A DNA stretch of 64,000 nucleotides from JBOGNO01 sp050747245 (GTDB lineage: Bacteria > Acidobacteriota > Terriglobia > Acidiferrales > UBA7541), in NCBI GenBank assembly GCA_050747245.1, contig JBOGNO010000002.1:186001-250000 (forward strand). Direction: 5' to 3'. This document shows positions 1 through 8,654 of the stretch, in pieces; the stretch's first letter is position 1; the number at the start of each line of letters is the position of its first letter. A program made the position numbers and the translations under genes. The notes under the pieces are model-generated. The model did no database searches and was not told the origin of the DNA. It saw only the letters and a list, made by a program, of their open reading frames with translations.

Positions 1-347
1 GCTTGGAGAAGAATGCACCCAATTTGATAGTCCTCTCCCAGAGAGCTCGGCACCCGACGATAACGAGCAATCCGAGTCCGCATTTCCTGCTCAGTGCTGG
101 CGCCGTTTTTCGTGCCAAACGTGCTCCAAGCAAAGCTGGAGGGCAGAACCGCGAAATAACCGAAAAACCCTCCACCCACTATGTAATTCCTAGGGCTATG
201 CAGCTTGAAGAGGAATGGCTCACCCGGCTTGAGTGCTCGAAACTGGCGGCCACCGCTCGGTTGCCAGAAATTGACTTCCTCTGTGAGGCCGCTGCCAGCT
301 AGAAAAGAAAACCAATCACCATCAGTGATGGCCACATAGAAACGCAT
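1..347 (-). CDS. HNH-type putative restriction endonuclease, N-terminal part (cut by window edge)
   Basis: Reading the minus strand from an ATG at 347 gives 115 uninterrupted codons that run off the left edge. The protein begins MRFYVAITDGDWF and carries VNFWQPS, PFLFKLH, NYIVGGGFF and QIGCILL. These are hallmarks of the N-terminal domain of a family of predicted HNH restriction endonucleases, as I recall it. The catalytic HNH part would lie beyond the window, so nuclease activity cannot be judged here. MRFYV is the usual family start, which supports this ATG, although no strong ribosome binding site precedes it. A plus-strand open frame over the same bases has no recognisable features and is treated as a shadow. 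Confidence 0.75.
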   Translation of the reverse strand, partial: MRFYVAITDGDWFSFLAGSGLTEEVNFWQPSGGRQFRALKPGEPFLFKLHSPRNYIVGGGFFGYFAVLPSSFAWSTFGTKNGASTEQEMRTRIARYRRVPSSLGEDYQIGCILLQ

Positions 348-489
348 CGCGGCACCCCATCGGAACGTCTCAGATATGCCACGAATCCCAAGTCTGGTGG
401 GTGGATGATATGCCCGTTCGAGCTATATTGTCGACGGCGAGTGCAGCGATAGTCTAAATGCGCCGAAGCTGCTGGGCTGCTCGGCGAGA

Positions 490-1656
490 TCAAATCTCTT
501 CATCGTCCTCGGATTTTCGCAAGCGCTTCATGCGGAATTGCAGGCGGATTCCGTGCAATCGCACATCCGAAAGAATGCCGCGCCTCGATTCCGCCGGCAG
601 AGCTTCAGGAGGGAAAACTCCGGCGATGTTTTTGGGAAAGTGTCGGACAAAAAGTGCCGCGACATGCGCCGTGGCGTACGAAATCGGCGTGAAGTGCAGC
701 CCGCGCACCCGAATCTGGTACAGCGTGGGAACTGCGGCGTCCCAGCGCAGCTCGAGTGGCTGTTCTTTTTTTTCGCCGCGCACGATGATCGCGGCGGCGA
801 ACCGCGCATTCTCCAGTACGCCGCGGCGAATCAGCCGCGCCACCTGCCGCGGCGTGGGCGTCTGCGGAAAGCGTTTCGCCACGATGCCGCGCGAGCGCGA
901 AAGCTTTCCTTGCCGGTGCCAGCGGCGCAGCCGCTCAATATCTTCTCCGCCGATTTTGGCTTCCACGGAACGCAGCGGAAGATAGTGCGGCAGCGTGGCG
1001 ACCTCGTCCTGCGCCGCCAGATATACGGGAACCGCGCCCGTAGGCGCCGCGAACCGGAATATCTCGCGTTCGCTGAACCGCCGCCCGAATTGGAAACGCC
1101 CGTTGCGATAGAGCCTGGGTCGCGAGACCGCCTGATCGAAAGCGACTTCGGCGGACCACATCGAGACCGGGTCTTCGCTTTCCGTGCTTTCGTAGAGCAG
1201 TATCCGCGCGGATTCCGCCGTGTCCAGCAGTTCCGTGCCGCGCTTTACCAGCAAGTTCGTCAGGCCTGGAGCCACGCCCGTGTCGATGAGCGCCACGCGG
1301 TTTTTCGCCGCGAACTGCTTGTGATAATTCAGCTGTTCCGCTTTGAAGGGGTTGCGCGTCAGCCGCGAATTCAGGTCCAGGTAGTGCGCGCGCAGGCGCA
1401 GCGCGGCGCGCAGCACGATTTCATTGAAGATCGCCGGCGCAGCGTTCACCAGCAGATGGCAGCCCCGCGCCGCCCGCACGATAGACCACAAGTTCCGCGC
1501 GTTCACTTCCTGAATTTCCAGCTTGTTTTTCTTGCCGAGGAACCGTTCCGCGCGCGTCGTGTCCCGGTCGCCGCACCACACCGTATGGCCCTGGCGCGCC
1601 AGCAACTGCGCGAGCAGTGAGCCCGTTCCCCCCGCTCCCAGGACGAAAATTCGCAT
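490..1656 (-). CDS. Saccharopine dehydrogenase-like NAD(P)-binding protein
   Basis: 388 residues if started at MRIFVLGAGGTG. A second in-frame ATG 18 bases upstream (1674) would add six residues. The N terminus is a Rossmann nucleotide-binding loop (GAGGTGSLLA, residues about 6-15). It is followed by the saccharopine-dehydrogenase-type pattern of a hydrophobic stretch, LLVNAAPAIFN, then YLDLNSR and DTGVAPGLTNLL. Proteins of this group reduce or oxidise amino-acid-like substrates, but the actual substrate is not predictable. The open frame extends a further hundred codons upstream, but that part overlaps the moaA promoter and leader and looks non-coding. The gene is divergent from moaA. Confidence 0.8.
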   Translation of the reverse strand: MRIFVLGAGGTGSLLAQLLARQGHTVWCGDRDTTRAERFLGKKNKLEIQEVNARNLWSIVRAARGCHLLVNAAPAIFNEIVLRAALRLRAHYLDLNSRLTRNPFKAEQLNYHKQFAAKNRVALIDTGVAPGLTNLLVKRGTELLDTAESARILLYESTESEDPVSMWSAEVAFDQAVSRPRLYRNGRFQFGRRFSEREIFRFAAPTGAVPVYLAAQDEVATLPHYLPLRSVEAKIGGEDIERLRRWHRQGKLSRSRGIVAKRFPQTPTPRQVARLIRRGVLENARFAAAIIVRGEKKEQPLELRWDAAVPTLYQIRVRGLHFTPISYATAHVAALFVRHFPKNIAGVFPPEALPAESRRGILSDVRLHGIRLQFRMKRLRKSEDDEEI

Positions 1657-1750
1657 CGCGCCAAACTCTACCATAACTGCGCGAAGCCGCCCCGTTCCCG
1701 GCCCGCCGCTGTGCCGGGCAGTCGACGCCCTCGGGCCGCCCTTGCCGCAT

Positions 1751-1779
1751 TTGCGCTTGCGGCGCTCTAAGCGTACAAT
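1751..1779 (+). promoter_or_regulatory. Predicted sigma70-type promoter for the moaA leader
   Basis: TTGCGC (1751-1756) and TACAAT (1774-1779) are separated by 17 bases. A start near 1786 would give a 5' leader of about 257 bases before the moaA ATG, which contains the structured element at 1811-1918. Confidence 0.5.
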
Positions 1780-1810
1780 TTGAGTTAGAAATTCTCCGAT
1801 CCTCGAAGCC

Positions 1811-1918
1811 TGCGGGAGAGAAATCCCATGGCTCCGGGGACGATCCCGCGATTCAAGCGGGAAGTCGCCGGAATTTCGGCGGTTCAGGGTCCGGGGGGAA
1901 ACGCCCGGGCCTCCCGTG
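1811..1918 (+). promoter_or_regulatory. Structured 5' leader of moaA, candidate molybdenum-cofactor-type riboswitch
   Basis: TGCGGGAG (1811-1818) can pair with CTCCCGTG (1911-1918) to close a multibranch loop. Inside it are three perfect 5-bp hairpins: CCCGC/GCGGG (1845-1861), CGCCG/CGGCG (1866-1881) and CCGGG/CCCGG (1891-1908). The element lies between a good promoter and moaA, the commonest gene downstream of Moco riboswitches. Further down are a 7-bp perfect hairpin CAAAACC/GGTTTTG (1972-1991) and a GGGCG/CGCCC pairing (1991-2011), which could be an expression platform. I could not match the full Moco consensus from memory, so the class assignment is an inference. Confidence 0.45.
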
Positions 1919-2042
1919 TTTGGAAAGGAGAAAACTCGGCAAGCAGGTTTTTGCCCCTGCCGGGTGCCGCTCAAAACCAATCACGGTTTTGGGCGATTTT
2001 ATTTTGCGCCCGGAGATTTCTTGGAATTTCAGTTTCGACGAA

Positions 2043-3023
2043 ATGAGCCTTAAGGACAAATTCGGTCGCGCCATCACCGACCTGCGAGTCTCTGTCACCG
2101 ACCGCTGCAATTTCCGGTGCGTCTATTGCCGCTCCGCCGATCCGGAAAATCACCTTCCGGAGAATCACCTGCTCGGCTGGGATGAGCTCGAACGGCTCTC
2201 GCGCATTCTGGTTGGCATGGGCATCCGCAAGATTCGCGTCACCGGCGGCGAGCCTATGGTGCGCGACGGCGTGGAGGATTTCATCGCCCGCCTCCGTGCC
2301 CTCGGCGTCGCCGATCTTTCCATGACCACCAACGGCCACCTCCTCGCCGAGCGCTGCGACCGCCTGATCCGCGCGGGCTTGAACCGCATCAATATCAGCC
2401 TCGATTCTCTCGATCCTTCCCGCTTCGGAAAAATCACGCGCACGAAATCTTTCCGCCGCGTGATGGAGGGAATTGACCGCGCGCAGGATTCTCCGTTGCG
2501 CCCCGTCAAAGTGAATGCCGTCCTCGTTCGCGGCATCAACGACGACGAAGTCGAAGCCTTCGCGCAATTCGCGCGCGACCGCGGCCTCATCATGCGCTTC
2601 ATCGAATTCATGCCTCTCGATGCCGATCGCCACTGGACGCGCGAGCTGGTCGTCACCGCCGCAGAGATTCACCGCCGCATCAGCGCCCTCTGGCCGCTTG
2701 AGCCCGTCGCTCACGAGCCGAGTGAGACCGCGCGGAAATACCGCTTCGCTGACGGGCCCGGCGAAATCGGCTTGATTGCTCCGGTTTCCCAGCCCTTCTG
2801 TGGCCACTGCTCGCGCATTCGCCTCACGGCCGATGGAAAGCTGCGCACCTGCCTCTTCAGCAAGGAAGATCACGATTTGAAGCCCCTCCTTCGCGGCGGC
2901 GCCGACGACGCGGAAATCGCCGCTGAAATTCGTGATATTGTTATCGAGAAGGAGGCTGGCCACCGCATCAACGAGCCGGATTTCGTTCCTCCTTCGCGGA
3001 CCATGGTCTTCATTGGCGGCTGA
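2043..3023 (+). CDS. moaA: GTP 3',8-cyclase MoaA
   Basis: Radical SAM enzyme that converts GTP to 3',8-cyclo-7,8-dihydro-GTP, the first step of molybdenum cofactor synthesis. The 326-residue protein has the SAM-binding [4Fe-4S] motif CNFRCVYC (Cys22, 26, 29). It also has the second cluster motif, CGHCSRIRL followed by RTC (Cys253, 256, 270), and the required C-terminal Gly-Gly (ends FIGG). The length is normal for the family. The chosen ATG gives the standard MSLKDKFGRAITDLRVSVT start; the reading frame is open further upstream but that part overlaps the leader RNA. No other mo- genes lie in the window, so this copy is separated from moaC, moaE and mogA. Confidence 0.97.
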   Translation: MSLKDKFGRAITDLRVSVTDRCNFRCVYCRSADPENHLPENHLLGWDELERLSRILVGMGIRKIRVTGGEPMVRDGVEDFIARLRALGVADLSMTTNGHLLAERCDRLIRAGLNRINISLDSLDPSRFGKITRTKSFRRVMEGIDRAQDSPLRPVKVNAVLVRGINDDEVEAFAQFARDRGLIMRFIEFMPLDADRHWTRELVVTAAEIHRRISALWPLEPVAHEPSETARKYRFADGPGEIGLIAPVSQPFCGHCSRIRLTADGKLRTCLFSKEDHDLKPLLRGGADDAEIAAEIRDIVIEKEAGHRINEPDFVPPSRTMVFIGG

Positions 3024-3066
3024 GATTCGCGGGCATCTGCCCGCGCCGGCGAGCGGGCAGGTCGGT

Positions 3067-3513
3067 ATGAGCGACGAAGAACCCAAACTGTTTACCCTCA
3101 AGGAAGCGGAGCGCACCCGCGTCGAGTGCGAACCCCTGCTCCTCGAAGCCATGCAGGCCCGCAAGAAAATTTCGCCCCTCGTCGAAAAACTCTCCGCGCT
3201 CTCGCAAAAAATTCAGCTTCTAGGCGGCATTCGCCTCGATTACGAAAGGGCCGCGCGCGTCCGCGCGGAGCATGATGCGCTCGAAAAAACGATCGAGGGC
3301 GCCGTGGAAAAAATTCATTCCACCGGCTGCTTGATAAAAGATCTCGATGGCGGGCTTCTCGATTTTCCCGCCCGCCTCAACGATCAGGCCATCTATTATT
3401 GCTGGCGGCTGGGAGAGGATCGCATCCGCTTTTATCACAGCCAGGATGAAGGCTTCGCGGGGCGCAAGCCCATCGATCCGCGCGACGCCGGTTTTCAGAA
3501 TCCCATCCAGTAG
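3067..3513 (+). CDS. DUF2203 family protein
   Basis: 148 residues, acidic and mostly helical, with KLFTLKEAER at the N terminus. A coiled-coil-like middle leads to the C-terminal signature GGLLDFPA, YYCWRLGE and FYHSQDEGFAGRKPI. This matches the uncharacterised DUF2203 family of about 130-150 residues. It starts 43 bases after moaA on the same strand and is followed after about 30 bases by the DUF255 gene, so the three may be co-transcribed. No enzymatic motif is visible and no function is proposed. Confidence 0.85.
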   Translation: MSDEEPKLFTLKEAERTRVECEPLLLEAMQARKKISPLVEKLSALSQKIQLLGGIRLDYERAARVRAEHDALEKTIEGAVEKIHSTGCLIKDLDGGLLDFPARLNDQAIYYCWRLGEDRIRFYHSQDEGFAGRKPIDPRDAGFQNPIQ

Positions 3514-3543
3514 CCGGCGCTTTTGCCTTCGCGAGGAATCCGG

Positions 3544-5652
3544 GTGAATTCACAAAACGCCAACCGCCTGCAAAATTCCGCGAGCCCCTATCTCCGCTCC
3601 GCCGCGCATCAGCCCGTGGATTGGCACGAATGGGGCGACGAAGCCTTCGCCTGCGCCCGCGCCGAAGACAAACCCATCCTCCTCGATGTCGGCGCGGTTT
3701 GGTGCCACTGGTGCCACGTCATTGACCGCGAAAGCTACGAGAATTCCGAAATCGCCGCGCTCATCAACCAGTTTTTTGTGCCCGTGAAAGTGGATCGCGA
3801 CGAGCGCCCCGACGTGGATGCCCGCTATCAGTCCGCCATCGGCGCCATCTCGGGGCAAGGAGGCTGGCCGCTCACCGCCTTTCTCACTCCCGATGGCAAA
3901 CCCTTTTTTGGCGGCACTTATTTTCCGCCTGACGACGCTATGGGCCGCCCGGGCTTCCGCCGCATCCTTGCCACGATTGCGGAATCTTTCCGCACCCGCC
4001 GCGAAGAAGTGAATCACGCCGCCGAATCGCTCGCCGAGGCCGTCGCTCAGGCCGAATCCTTCCGCGGCGCCGCCGGAAAACTCGATGCCAGCGTCCCTTC
4101 TGAAATGGCAGAAGCCATGGTGCGTTCTTTCGATTCCGTAAATGGCGGCTTCGGCCGCGCGCCGAAGTTTCCCCACCCCGCCACGCTCGATTTGCTCCTT
4201 GAGCGGTATCAGGCCACCGGCGAAAAGCAATTGCTCGCCGTCGTCGAGAAAACTCTCTCGAAGATGGCCGCAGGCGGCGTCTATGACCAGCTCGCCGGAG
4301 GCTTCCACCGCTACTCCGTGGACGAGCGCTGGCACGTCCCCCATTTCGAGAAAATGTCTTACGACAATTCCGAGCTGCTGAAAAATTATTTGCACGCCTG
4401 GCAGGTCACGCGCGATCCCTTCTTCCGTGAAGTCGCCGAAGGCATCATCGCCTGGGTTTTCGATACGCTTTCCGATTCCGCGCGCGGCGGATTTTATTCG
4501 AGCCAGGATGCCGACGTCTCTCTCGATGACGACGGCGATTATTTCACCTGGACGCTCGACGAATTGCGCGCCGCGCTATCGCCCGAAGAGGCCCGCGCCG
4601 CCGCGTTGCTTTTTGGCGTCGTGCCTCATGGCGAGATGCACCATAACCCCGCGAAAAACGTTTTGCGCCTGGAACATTCGCCCGAGGAAGTGGCCGCGCA
4701 GCTGGGGCTCGCCGAGACCGATGCCCGCCTGCTTCTCGCACGCGCCCGCGGCAAAATGCTGGAGGCTCGCCGCCGTCGCACCGCTCCGTTCGTGGACGCC
4801 ACGATCTACACCGCGTGGAACGCCATGTTCGTTTCCGCGTTCCTCGAAGCGGCGCGCATTCTCGGCCGCGCCGATTGCCGCGAATTCGCCCTCCGCACCC
4901 TCGACCGCATTCTCTCGGAAGCCTGGGACCCCGCGCGCGGCTTCGCCCATCGCGTCGGTTTGCCCCGCATCGAAGGAATGCTCGACGATCAGGTTTTCGC
5001 CGCCGCCGCGCTTCTCGATGCTTATGAAGCCACGCTCGACGCCCGCTATTTCCGCTCCGCCGAGCAGGCCATCGAGCTTGCCCTCGAAAAATTCTGCGAC
5101 GTGGAACAAGGTGGATTTTTCGACCGTCCCGCGGACGCCTCTCCTCTCGGCGGACTCGACGTTCGCCGCAAGCCCGTGCAGGATTCGCCCACGCCGGGAG
5201 CAAATTCCACTGCCGCCATCGTCCTCGATCGCCTCTTCGGTCTTACGGGAAATGCCGAATATCAGAAAGCCGCCGAAAAAACGCTCGCGGCCTTTGCCGA
5301 ATTCGCGCCGCAGCACGCCCAGTTCACCGCCACCTACGGCCTCGCCGCTCTCTTGCACGCGCGCCATCCCCTGCAAGTAGTTGTCACCGGCCGCAAAGGC
5401 GACGCCGCCGCCACGGCGCTCGAAAACGCCGCCGTCGAAATCTATCGCTTCGGCAAAGCCGTCCTGCGCGTCACGCCCGAAGCGCTCGCCTCGGGCGGCC
5501 TCCCTCGCGCGCTCGCCGAAACTATCCCGCATCTCGACGCCGCCTCGCCCCGCGCCGTCGTCTGCTCCGGCACCTCCTGCCTCCCCCCCGTGGCTGATCG
5601 GGAAGGGTTAGTAAACCTACTCGCAAGTGTCAGAACTGCTACAGCTCATTGA
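3544..5652 (+). CDS. DUF255 thioredoxin-like / six-hairpin glycosidase-fold protein (YyaL/SSP411 type)
   Basis: 702 residues from a GTG start preceded by GCGAGGAAT; a TTG 21 bases upstream is also possible. The N-terminal thioredoxin-like domain has WCHWCH (Cys54, Cys57) followed by the family signature VKVDRDERPDVDARY and GGWPLTAFLTPDG. The rest is the alpha/alpha-barrel-like region with GGVYDQLAGGFHRYSVD, PHFEKM and FYSSQDAD. No signal peptide is seen, so it should be cytoplasmic. Members are widely conserved but their function is not settled. A secreted paralogue lies at 49268-51079 next to the YcaO gene. Confidence 0.92.
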   Translation: MNSQNANRLQNSASPYLRSAAHQPVDWHEWGDEAFACARAEDKPILLDVGAVWCHWCHVIDRESYENSEIAALINQFFVPVKVDRDERPDVDARYQSAIGAISGQGGWPLTAFLTPDGKPFFGGTYFPPDDAMGRPGFRRILATIAESFRTRREEVNHAAESLAEAVAQAESFRGAAGKLDASVPSEMAEAMVRSFDSVNGGFGRAPKFPHPATLDLLLERYQATGEKQLLAVVEKTLSKMAAGGVYDQLAGGFHRYSVDERWHVPHFEKMSYDNSELLKNYLHAWQVTRDPFFREVAEGIIAWVFDTLSDSARGGFYSSQDADVSLDDDGDYFTWTLDELRAALSPEEARAAALLFGVVPHGEMHHNPAKNVLRLEHSPEEVAAQLGLAETDARLLLARARGKMLEARRRRTAPFVDATIYTAWNAMFVSAFLEAARILGRADCREFALRTLDRILSEAWDPARGFAHRVGLPRIEGMLDDQVFAAAALLDAYEATLDARYFRSAEQAIELALEKFCDVEQGGFFDRPADASPLGGLDVRRKPVQDSPTPGANSTAAIVLDRLFGLTGNAEYQKAAEKTLAAFAEFAPQHAQFTATYGLAALLHARHPLQVVVTGRKGDAAATALENAAVEIYRFGKAVLRVTPEALASGGLPRALAETIPHLDAASPRAVVCSGTSCLPPVADREGLVNLLASVRTATAH

Positions 5653-5673
5653 TGCTACAATTGATCGGAGAAG

Positions 5674-6549
5674 ATGAATCTCGTGATTCCTCTGCTTTTC
5701 CTTCTCGCTGCGATAACCGCTGGCCAAGCCACTCCATCTGTTCGCCACTTTAAGCCTGCTGACAAATCAATCGTTCCCAAGAGCCTCCTCGATTCCAAGT
5801 ATCTTTGCGGTGACATGGAGGACTTTGGCGAGACTATGACCGTGTGTGAGGAAGATTTCTACCAGCTGGGACGCGTGTGGACTGGCGACGTGAACGACGA
5901 TGGCGTGAAGGAGCTTGTCATCTACTTGGGGCCTGAGTGGAGCGGAAGCGCGGGCGATAGTTACGAGCTACTTCAAAAGCGCGGGAAACAATGGATTCCG
6001 CTACTGGGAGAAGACGCCGACTGGTTCACTCCAGATCCCAGATTCGACCTATTGCCTATCGTGCGCGGCGGCTATCACGACCTGCGCGTATCGGTGGATC
6101 TGTGCATGAAATGGGACGGGGATGACTATGTTTATTACTCGGACGATGATTATCACAAACTCTCGCCAAGTTTTTTCGATGCCTCTCATTGGGTTGAGGC
6201 GGAAATTTTCTGGGCCATTCGTTACCGGGGACTGAACAGCCTTCATCTGAAACCTATGTGGTCGTCGGTGCCGGATCCCAAAGAAATCACCAGGGTTGTA
6301 ACTGTGGATGATCCGCAATCCAATCTCAAATGGGTCGCTCTATTCAAAGGTGGTGTGTGGGGAGTCCGGGGAAACCGCGGCTTCTTATTACTTCCCCAAC
6401 CCGCCTACAAAGGCTCAGAAAAAATGGAAATCGATGGCGATTGGCTGGTCATTCACGGAGATTACGAATCTCCCTCAAAGGAACCTCGCGTCGTGGCACG
6501 ATACAACCGCGTCACTCATGAGTTGAAATTGGAAGAAGCTCTAAAGTAG
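5674..6549 (+). CDS. Secreted hypothetical protein
   Basis: 291 residues with a clear N-terminal signal peptide (MNLVIPLLFLLAAITAG, cut likely after the QA region). The mature part has one EF-hand/FG-GAP-like acidic loop, GDVNDDGVKELVIYLG (about residues 70-85), of the kind that often binds calcium in secreted beta-rich proteins. The remainder is rich in Trp, Tyr and Asp without a recognised domain. AGAAG lies just upstream of the ATG as a weak ribosome binding site. It follows the DUF255 gene by 21 bases but is less GC-rich by eye. No function assigned. Confidence 0.75.
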   Translation: MNLVIPLLFLLAAITAGQATPSVRHFKPADKSIVPKSLLDSKYLCGDMEDFGETMTVCEEDFYQLGRVWTGDVNDDGVKELVIYLGPEWSGSAGDSYELLQKRGKQWIPLLGEDADWFTPDPRFDLLPIVRGGYHDLRVSVDLCMKWDGDDYVYYSDDDYHKLSPSFFDASHWVEAEIFWAIRYRGLNSLHLKPMWSSVPDPKEITRVVTVDDPQSNLKWVALFKGGVWGVRGNRGFLLLPQPAYKGSEKMEIDGDWLVIHGDYESPSKEPRVVARYNRVTHELKLEEALK

Positions 6550-6591
6550 CGTGACACGCTTGCGAGCCCACGAGACGTCCCCAACCCCAGG

Positions 6592-7233
6592 TCATTTTCG
6601 ACGATGGAAACTACTCGGTGGAAATGCTTTTTTGTCCCCAGCATGTTTCAAGATGAAGGCCTGCAGCTCCGAATCCGGTGCCAACAGTAAGATGTAATCG
6701 TTCTCCTTCACGATTGGTATGGGGTTCTTCTCCCGGCCTCGGGCCATTCCCTGCGCGAACGCTGTGGGCACCTTCCCACTGTCTCCGGCCTTCTCCAGCC
6801 AATCGCCGTCCGGAAACTGCAGCATGGCTTTGTCACCCTCCAAGTTAAGCACACCGATAAAGTGCATGGGGAATGCGAACAGGTCATCTGCCGAAAGTTC
6901 CGTGTCTCCTTCGACGAACTTATCAAAAGTAGCATCGAAGAGAAGTTGACTCCCCACTCTTCGAATCTTTGCCTCGAAAACCCACGACTGACTCTTTTTA
7001 GAATCGTCAGAGGCCTCGCCAGTGAAAGAGATTTCATATTCACCGTTTCCCTTGCTCGTAAGATTGATTGATCGAAGGCTCAGGTTGGTGTCATCAGGTT
7101 CCCAGGTTCCCGCGATTGGTGGATTTTCCACTGCCTCTTTTCCTGTGAACAACGGGTGAGCTGACCCCACAACCGTGCACCCGGCAAGAAAAGGCAAAAG
7201 CCCAAGCAATCCCCACAGCTTGAGACATTTCAT
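6592..7233 (-). CDS. Putative lipoprotein (paralogue of the 7297-7887 protein)
   Basis: 213 residues from MKCLKLW. A type II signal peptide ends in the lipobox LAGC, so the mature protein should be lipid-anchored. The body starts with a lipocalin/META-like phrase PIAGTWEPDD. It is followed by beta-strand-rich sequence and a C-terminal helix LQAFILKHAGDKKAF. The same architecture (LASC lipobox, LEGSW, final helix LRELLTKNAADEKAF) is found in the next gene upstream, so the two look like an old tandem duplication. An upstream in-frame start at 7266 would only lengthen the signal sequence. Confidence 0.75.
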   Translation of the reverse strand: MKCLKLWGLLGLLPFLAGCTVVGSAHPLFTGKEAVENPPIAGTWEPDDTNLSLRSINLTSKGNGEYEISFTGEASDDSKKSQSWVFEAKIRRVGSQLLFDATFDKFVEGDTELSADDLFAFPMHFIGVLNLEGDKAMLQFPDGDWLEKAGDSGKVPTAFAQGMARGREKNPIPIVKENDYILLLAPDSELQAFILKHAGDKKAFPPSSFHRRK

Positions 7234-7296
7234 TTTTGCTTCCCTCAAAGCGCCGCGAACGCTCACGTGCGCTCTGTGGCCCCGGAAGAACGAATA

Positions 7297-7887
7297 CTAC
7301 CTGCGCTTCAACTCAATTTTCACCGCGAACGCTTTTTCGTCTGCCGCGTTCTTCGTCAGCAATTCTCGCAACTCCGCGGTCGAAGCGGTCAGCAGGTGCG
7401 TGCTTCCCGAACTCTCATTCCGAATAAGCACGCGCTTGGCCTCGATCTCTTTATCGAGCCACTCGTCGTCCAGCATTTGAATGTGCACGGCGTCTTTCTC
7501 GACCTTGATTTTTCCCGCCATGTGCACGCCGAGCTTCATCTGGTCGTCGAGCCGATGATCCTTGTAGAACGAATCGCCGCCAACGGAGTCCACGAATTCC
7601 CGCTCGCCCACCCGGAACACATGCAGCGAATAAGTGATTTTTACGTTCGGCGCTTCCTTCTCCGTGTAGGAAAAGTTGTACCCGTTCCCGCCGTCGCGCG
7701 CGATCGTCAGCGTCGTCCCCACATCGGGTTTCCCCTGGTCGTCGAGCGCCGACCACGAGCCCTCCAGCTCCGGCTCGTAAATGACGTCTTTCTCCATGTA
7801 CCACGGCTGTAGCGAAATCACCGGCACGCACGAAGCCAGTACCACCACGAGCAGAGACAAAAATACCACCGCCGAACCGCGCTTCAT
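7297..7887 (-). CDS. Putative lipoprotein
   Basis: 196 residues. The signal peptide MKRGSAVVFLSLLVVVLASC ends in the lipobox LASC. The mature part opens with a proline/aromatic linker and then LEGSWSALDDQGKPDVG. It continues with alternating beta strands and a C-terminal helical segment TAELRELLTKNAADEKAF. It is transcribed with the paralogous lipoprotein downstream, 63 bases away. The ATG is preceded by AGGAGTGG at suitable distance. Function unknown; a ligand-binding beta-barrel is possible but not shown. Confidence 0.75.
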   Translation of the reverse strand: MKRGSAVVFLSLLVVVLASCVPVISLQPWYMEKDVIYEPELEGSWSALDDQGKPDVGTTLTIARDGGNGYNFSYTEKEAPNVKITYSLHVFRVGEREFVDSVGGDSFYKDHRLDDQMKLGVHMAGKIKVEKDAVHIQMLDDEWLDKEIEAKRVLIRNESSGSTHLLTASTAELRELLTKNAADEKAFAVKIELKRR

Positions 7888-7922
7888 GGTTCCACTCCTT
7901 CTCGGAAAAAATCCCTCGCGCG

Positions 7923-8492
7923 CTATTTCCGGGGACGCGACGCCGGCGGCACCACGTTGTTCACGCGGTAATAGACCACTAGTTGTCCGTAGTGTTCGCC
8001 CATGTGCTCGCTCGCATCCGCAATGCAGAAATATTTCGTCGCCAGCATATTTCCGTACGGATATTTCACCGTCTTCAGGATGCTTTGGTCGTCGAGAGCC
8101 TGGATCGCTGCCGCCCCGTCTTCCACCGACTGTTTTACGTACGCCACGATCTCCGCTTTGGTCTTCAGATTATCGCGCGGCGGATTTTCCCAGCCGTAGT
8201 CGAGTGGTTTTCCCTCGATCGCTGCCGTGAAGATTCGGTCCGTGCCCGCCGCGTGCAGCAGTTGTTCCGCAAAACTTCGCTGTGCGGGATTCGGTTTGAA
8301 ATCGTATTTGTCTTCCGGCCAGTCTTCAGCCATGGTGATAAGTCGCTTGCCGATGCTGTTCCAAATCTCCAGGGCTTCCTTCGCCGCGCCGGGCGTTGTC
8401 GGCGGCTTCTTCTCTTGAGTCTGAGCGCGCGCCGCGCCCGTCGTAAAAAGTGCCAGCGCCAGAATTACGAGCGTTCCATTCCATTTTCGCAT
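7923..8492 (-). CDS. Secreted DinB-superfamily protein
   Basis: 189 residues from MRKWNGTLVILALALFTTG, a typical Sec signal peptide ending in ARA. The mature part is a four-helix DinB/YfiT-like fold. It has an early His in the helix QLLHAAGTD and the conserved C-terminal metal-binding pattern SEHMGEHYGQLVVYYR. DinB-fold proteins often bind a divalent metal through three histidines and some are thiol-dependent transferases. The substrate cannot be told. The reading frame is open further upstream, but the signal peptide and a GGAGAAACTGCGG ribosome-binding context fix this start. It is divergent from thiC. Confidence 0.8.
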   Translation of the reverse strand: MRKWNGTLVILALALFTTGAARAQTQEKKPPTTPGAAKEALEIWNSIGKRLITMAEDWPEDKYDFKPNPAQRSFAEQLLHAAGTDRIFTAAIEGKPLDYGWENPPRDNLKTKAEIVAYVKQSVEDGAAAIQALDDQSILKTVKYPYGNMLATKYFCIADASEHMGEHYGQLVVYYRVNNVVPPASRPRK

Positions 8493-8577
8493 CACCGCAG
8501 TTTCTCCTTTTGCCGCGCCCCGCCGAGAGAGTATCACCAGCCGCCTCGCCGATTCCACTTCGCCACTCTCGGCGCGA

Positions 8578-8606
8578 TTGCGGCCCCGCGAGTGCGGTGA
8601 CATAAT
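8578..8606 (+). promoter_or_regulatory. Predicted promoter of thiC
   Basis: TTGCGG (8578-8583) and CATAAT (8601-8606) with a 17-base spacer, about 50 bases before the thiC ATG. The short leader leaves no room for a TPP riboswitch and none of its conserved bases are present. Confidence 0.45.
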
Positions 8607-8654
8607 GACTCTTCCGATGCGGCCGCCGAGGCTGCTCGTGTCCTGGGGGCGGAG

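Noticed and set aside
3..302. Plus-strand open frame of 99 codons at the left edge
   Set aside because: It is antisense to the HNH-family frame, which has clear family motifs; the plus-strand translation has none.
538..1620. Long plus-strand open frame (360 codons) opposite the saccharopine-dehydrogenase-like gene
   Set aside because: Arg-rich, low-complexity translation typical of the antisense strand of a GC-rich gene; no motif.
1971..3164. Long minus-strand open frame opposite moaA
   Set aside because: moaA has complete catalytic motifs; the antisense translation has no family features.
8578..8654. TPP riboswitch before thiC
   Set aside because: The leader is about 40 bases and lacks the conserved CTGAGA and ACCTGAT elements.
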